This document shows, piece by piece, positions 56,539-64,000 of a stretch of DNA of 64,000 bases (position 1 is its first letter; every line of letters starts with the position of its first letter). The stretch spans positions 3,671,788 to 3,735,787 of the forward strand of contig CM036251.1 in the NCBI GenBank assembly GCA_020698575.1, read 5' to 3'. The notes beneath the pieces are model-generated. The model made no database searches, was not told the origin of the DNA, and was given only the letters and a program-made list of their open reading frames with translations. Both the position numbers and the translations under genes were made by a program. The DNA is from Bostrychus sinensis. Its lineage: Eukaryota > Chordata > Actinopteri > Gobiiformes > Eleotridae.

Positions 56539-56790
56539 TGATCCTATAGATGAGCTAATGGACTTTATTTAAAAGTCCTAGACACATTTATAGCCTGTTT
56601 GTCCTGGGAGAGGATCTCTCCTGCAGTGTTGTCTCCATAAGGTTTCTTCTGGGTTTTTTAGGAGTTTTTCTTTAAGAGAAGGAGGGTCTAAAGACAGGGA
56701 CGTCCTGGGTGTGTTTAGTTTAGTGTAGTTATTGTTTGTATTGACTGTTGTTGTGATAGTGGGCTATACAAATAAAAATGAATTGATTTG
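56539..56790 (+). mobile_element. L2-type LINE 3' untranslated tail (copy 2)
   Basis: Same order of words as 16317-16648 (GTCCTGGGAGAGGATCTCTC, GGGTTTTTTAGGAGTTTTTC), ending AATGAATTGATTTG. Confidence 0.75.
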
Positions 56791-57762
56791 TCTTGACTAT
56801 TTTTATATTCCCTGTTTCTCTAAGATGCTGATGCACTGCTACTTTAGTATCTGTTTTGGAGGATGCATAAAAAAAGTATTTGTTTTCTCCTGTTTCTCTC
56901 TATTTGTTCTTGTTCATTTCATTTCAGGGCCACTGAAATCTGAAGAGTGCCGGTCCAAAGAGCTACCAGTTATTGAAAAATTTTGCGAACCCTTGTCAAA
57001 TTATCCATTCGCTTTTATGATTGGCTGTGGAGATTTCCTTTATTGCCATTTTAATTCATATATACCATTTCATAACCAAACCTAACCTTGCCACAATGTC
57101 CAGTGTGCAAAAGTCAAGTTCTGCTATGGGCCAGTCATTTTGCAGTAGCATTATAAAACGTTGTATAATATTTGAAGCAGCCCGTTGACCTCGGCTCGGT
57201 CTTGTGCAGTCGCAGCAGCAGCAGTATTAGCAGCAGTAACAGTTGTAAGGTCTCTGTGTTGTGAAGTGGAGTGATGTTAATCTCTCTAAAGTGTCCTCTG
57301 CTCCGTCTCTGTGGCCGTTTTCTTTTTCTCTGTCGGCTTCTCATTTAACTCACTGCCTCTGTCCTGACTGCACTTTAAACACTCAGCTTCAGAGACGGGA
57401 CACACATGAGTGGCTTTTTCTGCTAATAACCACCAGAATGGGCTCAACTATCACTAACTAAAGTATTAGGACGACAAACTGCGCATGAAATACCAACTAC
57501 TTTTGAAGGTTTGTGTTAACAGTGTATTTCCAATCGTCTCCTAAACCTTTTGGTATTTTATGTTGTTATAACTATCACATACAGCTGCACTTGGGCATGG
57601 GATTTCTGTCTTATGTCCCACAATAAGCTGGCTGTTGATTCAGTTCAAGCTTTGTTTGCAAATAGACATTGCTCAAGTTTTCCTTATGTTAGATCTTCAA
57701 ACCTGCCTTTCTTCTCTACCTTCTTAGCTACATATCTTTCCATACCTATGAGCATTTCTTAG
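56791..57762. other. Spacer without recognisable genes
   Basis: AT-rich; CAG-like run at 57207-57235. No family recognised in the 117-codon frame at 56732-57085. Confidence 0.3.
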
Positions 57763-57779
57763 AGGCAGCGGTAGCTCAG
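57763..57779 (+). mobile_element. SINE head fragment fused to a MITE
   Basis: AGGCAGCGGTAGCTCAG matches the first bases of the SINE family at 22086 and then switches without spacer to MITE sequence. Confidence 0.45.
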
Positions 57780-58011
57780 GAATAAAACAAGGCTAAGCTG
57801 TGACTAAATTAATTAAATTACCACTAAAACTGGACTTTTTAAACATTTTTATTTAGTCACAACACATGTTCTTTTAAGGCTCTTATGGAAAATGATTCTT
57901 CAGTGTAAATCTCTGTCAGATGGAAGACCACAGCGTTATTGCGATATATTTAGATTCTTGCAATACTGATATTGCGATAACGATAAATTTGCGATATATT
58001 GTGCAGCCCTA
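57779..58011 (-). mobile_element. hAT-type MITE, TAGGGCTGCACAATAT family (half copy)
   Basis: Begins inside the family at GGAATAAAACAAGGC and runs to an intact GTGCAGCCCTA terminus. Pyrimidine-rich CCTTCC/CTACC sequence follows to 58160. Confidence 0.8.
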
Positions 58012-58665
58012 CTTTACCTTTTTTATCTACCAAGCTACCCACCTTCCTTACCTAACTATAAACCTTCCTTTCCTACCGACCTACATTCCTTCCCTACCTA
58101 GATACCTTGCTTTCCTACCAACCAAACTTTTCTTCTTCCTTTCTCCCTCTGTCCTTGTCTGATTGTGCTTCTAAGTCCCGTTGTCCCTGGCAGCAGCCGG
58201 CGACTCGAGTCTTTGAAGTGTCTTTTACAGATGTGGACAGATGTGGACCTGAAGGCAACAGCTGTCTCAGGAGCCGCTCTCACATTATTTATTTATGAAG
58301 GACTTTCTGGAGTGACACTTCACAAAACACCAAGCCCCTCTCTCCTCTCTCTCCGCTCTCGTCTCTCTCTGTGGATCCTGTTTGAAATGCTGCCTTTGAA
58401 GTTTATCAGGAGGAAGCTACTGTTTTAGCCACAGAGGAGAGGGGACACTGAGAAATGTGGCTTTGTGCAAACAGGATTCCCATTATTATAACTGTAAATG
58501 CTTGTGAAGACTAGAAATACTGAAGCTTGAATATTGGACCGTGGTGTCACAACAAATGACTAATTTTACTTGGCTTAAAAGGGAAATATTACACTTTTAT
58601 TTATTTTTTTAAACCACTTATGGTCTCCTCTAGAACACCAGCACGTTTTACAGTCTTTAAAAACA
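58012..58665. other. Pyrimidine-rich and unique spacer
   Basis: 58012-58155 is degenerate TTCCT/ACCT sequence. 58165-58440 is balanced unique DNA with no recognised gene. Confidence 0.3.
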
Positions 58666-58669
58666 TTAT

Positions 58670-59361
58670 AGCCCTATTTGCATGGGATAAACATTACCCC
58701 CGGACCTCTGTAATTCGTGAATTACCCCCAACGTCAGTGTTTTTAGTTGGGCATTCGCACAGAATAAACGATGTCTGTAATTTCCTCGATTTCACAAACT
58801 TTATTCCAGATACGATGTATTGAAAATCACACAGATTTATAATAAAAATCCTCGATTTTGTTTATGTTTCTAGCTCTACTTAATCTTAAACTACTACTAC
58901 TTTTGTTGATTTACAGTACGGACAAAAAACAAACTTTACCTCAGGCTACGATGCAGGTCATCCATTATTTGTGGAGATTTCTCTCTTCTTAAACAGCAGG
59001 CGTCCCTCTTTATTAATCCATTCACTGCGATTCGTCAAAGGAGACTGTGTTATTATTGAGACAGTTTAAATACAGAGGTAAAATGGAGCGTTAAAGACAT
59101 TTTGGATCACTGTTAAGAACTTTAGGAAACAATCTGTCGACAAAATCAGGCTGAATCACAGCCCTGGGGGATTCGCACGGGACAAGTTTTATCAGAGGAC
59201 CTCTGTGTTGGACCGAAATATGGTCGGTAATATTCGGGGGAATTTTTACAGACATTTTTACAGACATGGCTGATTCACGGAATAAAAATCACAGACGACA
59301 TTGGCGATTATTACAAATTACTGGAGGTCCCTGGGTAAAACTGATCCTGTGCAAATAGGGC
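58670..59361. mobile_element. PIF-Harbinger-type MITE related to 37160-37876
   Basis: AGCCCTATTTGCATGGGAT faces ATCCTGTGCAAATAGGGCT. Left flank TAT and right flank TAA, so the 3-bp duplication has decayed. Internal words (GACCTCTGTAATTCGTGAAT) match the first copy in reverse. Confidence 0.75.
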
Positions 59362-59556
59362 TTAAGTGACTAAAAGAAAGCGTTTCCATTAATTACTTTG
59401 CTATTGCCATAAGGAGACAGGTGAAAAGACCAATAGAGGGCAGCAGAGGGCAGAGGGCTTACCATCTTTTGAACAGAAACAGAGAGGAAAAAAAAGCTAT
59501 TTTTTCCTTAAACTTTTTGTACAATGCCATTTTACTCTAAAATGTAGTAAAATGTA

Positions 59557-59935
59557 TTTTCCGGTGCTGAGTTTCTGAGACCTCAGAACACTTGTTTGCA
59601 CAAATCCCTGCCTCTCCCATGAAGCCCCGCCCACTCCAGGAAGCACTGACCAATCAACAAACCCTTTACATCCAGTCTTCTCTCATTAATTTATCAAAAT
59701 AACGCTGTACAGCTCTGTTTCCACTGATTCCTCACAGACATTTTTTATTTTGGAGTAATCATACAAAAAGTTTAATGAAATCAAAAGCTTTTTTTTCTGT
59801 TTATGATCAAAAGAGTGGAACAACTCTCACTTTGCTGCCATCAGCCGGTCTCTTCACCTGTTTTTTTATGGCAGTATTAAAGTAATGATTGAAAATAAGA
59901 AAGGGAGCAGTCTAAAGCTCTCTTTTTTTCAGAGT
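59557..59935 (+). repeat. Dispersed repeat, second copy
   Basis: Ordered similarity to 41755-42090. Confidence 0.7.
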
Positions 59936-60846
59936 TGATTTGTGCAAATGCATCAGATGTAATTAATGTATCTCACTACACAAACACAAAGCCAAACTGA
60001 ACACCCAGCACGCTTTTATCGACCCATGTCTTCCAGAATAATGCTTAATTTTACTGTCTGTTTTGTGACAGTGAGATTGTTCAGCTCATTTTAATTGAGC
60101 AACAATCTTCTCATTTCTAACCGAGCCTCCAGAGTGACTCATTTAGCGACGTCTAAGTTAGCAGTTTTGATACTTCAACGATTCAAACATAAATGAGTCT
60201 CTCCACTCCTCCGTCTCTCCTCTCCCACAGTTAAATCTCTCTCTCTCTGAACCTGTAAATTCACTCACACAGGAGTCAGATTGACAAAAAGGCGAACTCC
60301 AGAAGTCAGCGTTTGCACAGCGCGCCCTGGGAATCCAATTCAAACTCGGCTCCTGAGCACCTGCGTCTGGGGCTGCCGCCGTCGTCACTAATTTATTATT
60401 TTGGGAATGTGAGGAAGCGCAGGTGCTCGGTGCGGAGGCAGATTATACGAGTGAACAGGCAGTTTTAACAAGTTCACTCACGAAAAAATACTAAAATAAG
60501 GCCCAAAGATGAGTGCTGTAGGCTGTCAGAGACCGCACCGGCGTGGGTTCACTGGTGGATAATGGATTTTAATTGGATTGGCTCTTTGTTAGAAGTGCCA
60601 TGGTTCTCAAGGTTTTGGCAGATGGAGTGTGGAGCCTTAATTTTTGTCAATTAACTCCAGTAACAGTTTTTGAAGGTTTGAAGAGACAAAAGTTTGGTAA
60701 TAAATGGTTGATACGAACTCAAATGCAGTTGGTTTGATTTATCTGAAGTGAAGGCTGTAAAGCACTTTCAACACTTTTTTTTTTACTAAACATGGTTTTC
60801 CTTAAAAGGGCTAAATATTACAAAGTCAGCTGTTCCCTCATCAAAA
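59936..60846. other. Unique spacer, possible conserved noncoding DNA
   Basis: 60010-60480 is non-repetitive and balanced, with AATTTATTATTTTGGGAATG and TTTTAATTGAGC words. No gene recognised. Confidence 0.3.
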
Positions 60847-61690
60847 ACATACCTGGAATTGTGTTGTTTCATTCATGATAATTGAATAATCTGTCAGTAA
60901 TTTTTATTTATTTATTGATTAACAATCAGATAGTGAAGTGCAAGTAAATGCATGATGACCTGCTGGCTGAGCTGGTGTTTTAGAAATTCTATTACTTAAC
61001 GAAGCTTTTACGTCATTAAAAAACAAATGTATATATTCTTTGATTGTTTTTGTGCTTTTACTACTTGGTAATAAAACTTTTCCTCTCAGGGCATGGCATG
61101 TTATAATCGATTAATTGGATTAGTTGTTGCAGACCTACATTAGGGCTGCACAATATATCGCAAAATTATCGTTATGGCAATATCAGCAAACGCAATATCC
61201 GTATCACAAGAATCTAAATATATCACAATAACACTGTGGTCTTCCATCTGACAGAGATTTACACTGAAGAATCATTTTCCACCAGAGCCTTAAAAGAACA
61301 TGTGTTGTGACTAAATAAAAATGTTTAAAAAGTCCAGTTTTAGTGGTAATTTAATTAATTTAGACATGCATGTTTGAGTAATCCTGTAGTTTCTGGTGCT
61401 ATCTTTTTTTTAAAAATTCCTAACAGCTCGTTCCTACTTAGGGCATTGTACAAAAAGTTAAAGAAACTAAGCAGCTTTTTTTTCTGTTTCTGATCAAAAG
61501 AACATAACAGAATTTAAGTCTGCTGCCCTCTGCTGGTCTCTTCACCTGTTTGTGAGCCACCAAACACCAGTAAAGTATTTATTGAAAACGTTTTCTTTTA
61601 GTCACATAATGTATTTAAAGGTTATCAAACGTGCTGCTGTTCTAGAGGAGACCAAGACTGGCTCAGAAAAAGATACAAAAAAGCACAATA
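60847..61690 (+). repeat. Dispersed repeat, third copy, interrupted
   Basis: 60847-60885 matches 41707-41745 (CAAAAACATACCTGGAATTG). The later part resumes at about 61430 (GTACAAAAAGTTAAAG through GCTGCCCTCTGCTGGTCTC). A MITE half copy and AT-rich DNA lie between. Confidence 0.5.
61141..61363 (+). mobile_element. hAT-type MITE, TAGGGCTGCACAATAT family (left half)
   Basis: Starts TAGGGCTGCACAATATATCG and stops at GGTAATTTAATTAATTTAG. Confidence 0.8.
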
Positions 61691-61722
61691 TAGTCCCTCC
61701 TTTATTAGAATAGTAGTTTGTC

Positions 61723-61950
61723 AAGGGCTGCACAATATCGAAAAAACATGAGATATTCGATAACTATGTTGAAAATTGCGATAACGATATTACGATATTT
61801 GAAAACAGAGCCTACTTTTCGAACATAGTAAGTTAAATTCACTACATCTCTGTCAGATGGAAGACCACAGCGTTATTGCGATATATTTCGATTCTTGCGA
61901 TACAGATATTGCATTTGCTGATATTGCGATAACAATAATTTTCAGCCTTA
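61723..61950 (-). mobile_element. hAT-type MITE, same family, internally deleted
   Basis: AAGGGCTGCACAATATCG start, then a jump from TTCACTACAT to CTCTGTCAGATGG that removes the middle, and a worn CAGCCTTA end. Confidence 0.75.
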
Positions 61951-63240
61951 AATTATGGCCTTCATCAGTAGTGATTTTAATGTGCTGCCACACTTCAGTG
62001 AGAGGGTTTACTGAGTTTGAAGCAAAGGAAAACGCAGATAAAAATTGTCAAGGAAAGATGTTTTTAATGGTGTGCTTTGGTCTAAAGCTAAAATTTGAGC
62101 TAGAAGTTTGAGGTCAGCGCCAAAACTTTCATTCAAAGTTAGAAATTTACTGTGAAAATGATCAACACTGCCACTATTTACCACTATTTACCAGCTTATA
62201 CACATCACACACTAACATTCTGGCTGTATAAACACAGACTTGACACTAATGATGCATTGGTCTATTGACATTTCAAAATTGCTATGGCTTGTGGATGTTT
62301 TCAGATGTAGCTATCCTAAATTCATGCCACATACTTAATTTTATCATTATGCAGGAGCGAATTCTCAATCTGGCCACGTGACCCACTCCTCTCTCCACAC
62401 GGACTCTCTCTGAGGCGGTTGTTAATTTTAGTTCCTGGTTTGTTTCAGGCCACAATCCCAGACTTCTTCTTGTTGTTGTTGTTGTCGTCGTCGCCGAAGC
62501 CCATCTCATTCCTCAAAACGTCGATCGATACACGCTCGGGCGAATACTTAATACTCCGTTATGTGGGCCAGCGTTTCCCCAGACGCCCCCTTCCTCACAT
62601 GATACGATGTCAGTGGAAATCCTGATCCGAGCGTTCCCTTCAGTCTCATGAATTATGGAGGTGTGTCCCGCTGCTCCCACCTCGCAGTGTAATTAGTTTT
62701 TCTGAACGCTCCTCATTGCGGGCGCACGGTTCGAATCAGGTCGCACACTCGGAGGGAAAAGGGCTCCGCTACAATGCTCCTTTGAAATGATAGCGAAGGC
62801 GTTTTGATCCAGGGTGATGTGAGGTCTGTGTGAATGGGTTATAGCGAGCTGGTGGTCTGATAAAATATTTAAAAAGAGGTGTTAAAAGGCTGTGCGTGGG
62901 TTGTAGAGTCTCACCTAAAATACTATTACCTTTATTGTATTGATACTGGGCCTTTAAGTGATACTAAGGACACCGAAATACTGAAGTGTGTTAACAAGTG
63001 CACAGTGGCAGAGGGTTACCCAGTGTTACGGAGTCTTGCTTAACATAGTTTTCATTTTATTGTATTATTATTGAGATGAGGTGAGTGTATGTTCGGGTTT
63101 CTTTTTTGTATTTCAGAGAAAAAATCACCTATAGCATATTATAATAGCATCATCTGTGAAAAATCAAAATCTTAGGGCTTCATTATCAAGCTCACTTGTC
63201 AACATTGAGATAATAGTTTCAGATAATACAGAGAAAGTGT
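61951..63240. other. Unique spacer, possible conserved noncoding block
   Basis: 62330-62840 is balanced, CpG-containing and unique, with TCATGAATTATGGAGG and GTGTAATTAGTTTTTC words, and a TTG/TCG run at 62467-62492. No gene recognised. Confidence 0.3.
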
Positions 63241-63249
63241 CTATTCCAG

Positions 63250-63697
63250 TAGGGCTGCACAATATATCGCAAAATTATCGTTATCGCAATATCAGCAAAC
63301 GTAATATCCGTATCGCAAGAATCTAAATATATCGCAATAACGCTGTGGTCTTCCATCTGACAGAGATTTACACTGAAGAATCATTTTCCACCAGAGCCTT
63401 AAAAGAACATGTGTTGTGACTAAATAAAAATGTTTAAAAAGTCCAGTTTTAGTGGTAATTTAATTAATTTAGTCACAGCTTAGCCTTGTTTTATTCCTGG
63501 TTTAGTCTGTGTTAAGTTTTGATTTTGTCGCTGTTTTGACTTGTAAATACAGGAACTTACATTTTTGTGAAATGTAGTGAATTTAACTTACTATGTTCCA
63601 AAAGTAGGCTCTATTTTCAAACATCACAATAATATCGTTATCGCAATTTTCAACATAGTTACTGAATATCGCATGTTTTCTCCATATTGTGCAGCAG
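63250..63697 (+). mobile_element. hAT-type MITE, TAGGGCTGCACAATAT family (near full length)
   Basis: Starts TAGGGCTGCACAATATATCG and ends CCATATTGTGCAGC; the last four terminal bases are changed and no duplication is visible. Confidence 0.85.
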
Positions 63698-63754
63698 TTA
63701 TATTTAAGTGCTGTGTGTCTTCTGTTTTATTATTCTGATGTTTCTAAAGGAGTA

Positions 63755-63985
63755 CTACTTTACTGCATTGTTATATTTAAGTACTGTGTGAGGATACGAC
63801 AAAAACACATTATTTTAAACCAAAACTTTAAATACTTTGTACTTTAAACCAACTCATAAATGTAGTGGAGTAAAAGTAAAAGTACCCCCTTGTAAAATTT
63901 ACTCAAATAAAGTACAGATACATTGTACTTAAAATTGCACTTAAGTAAAGTAACTACGTACTTTTACTTGGTCCAATCCAGTCCT
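63755..63985. mobile_element. hAT-type fragment (AAGTAAAAGTAC family)
   Basis: GAGTAAAAGTAAAAGTACCC, TTTACTCAAATAAAGTAC and CTTAAGTAAAGTAACTACGT are typical of a common fish hAT MITE. It reaches close to the window end. Confidence 0.55.
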
Positions 63986-64000
63986 GGCCTCAAGAACCAT

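Noticed and set aside
1..64000. Endogenous retrovirus or LTR retrotransposon
   Set aside because: No gag, protease, integrase or envelope-like frames and no long direct terminal repeats with TG...CA ends were seen; the only reverse transcriptase is of LINE type.

Overview
The window reads as gene-poor nuclear DNA from a teleost fish, probably a percomorph. The evidence is the repeat content: tRNA-derived fish SINEs, L2/CR1-type LINE tails, many hAT, PIF-Harbinger, Tc1 and pogo-type remnants, long tandem repeats, AT-rich spacers and only one dense CpG-rich block. I find no intact host protein-coding gene, no rRNA, no functional tRNA and no CRISPR array. Almost all apparent open frames lie in simple repeats or decayed transposons. 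The organism is inferred from repeat style alone.

Layout. 0-5 kb: L2-like LINE end, a SINE, a decayed transposon exon, LINE tails, a TA-flanked MITE (3028-3525) and a SINE > hAT > hAT nest (3694-4525). 5-10 kb: a RecQ-like helicase first exon carrying only the Walker A region (5087-5341), a second decayed transposon exon (6808-7006), a GC-rich unique block, and a tandem repeat with variable A-tracts (8140-8640). 10-24 kb: foldback MITEs, a SINE, a PIF-Harbinger MITE with 3-bp target duplication (11065-11793), a Tc1 transposase fragment (12435-12937), a hAT MITE (19926-20382) and a 1.3-kb foldback with 8-bp duplication containing a SINE (22044-23354). 24-28 kb: a 12-bp minisatellite of about 1.9 kb flanked by a rearranged duplication. 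28-32 kb: a hAT MITE and a broken LINE reverse transcriptase with a DNA element inserted in it. 32-43 kb: several nested DNA transposons with readable target-site duplications. 43.9-44.5 kb: CpG-rich block ending in a strong splice donor, the best candidate for a host promoter and 5' exon (plus strand). 45.9-49.2 kb: a 3.26-kb array of a 10-bp unit. 50-64 kb: six copies or fragments of one hAT-type MITE family, a pogo-type element with a readable transposase tail, LINE tails and unique spacers.

How the parts fit. If the CpG-rich block is a real first exon, sequence from 44.5 kb to the window end would be its first intron and sequence before 43.5 kb would be upstream intergenic DNA. The most informative material is the transposon history: insertion order can be read from nesting, and three degenerate copies of one small exon (motif T-R-V-x-I-G then R-W-R, then L-L-x-R and a splice donor) point to an active parent element elsewhere in the genome. 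I see no convincing new multi-gene system.
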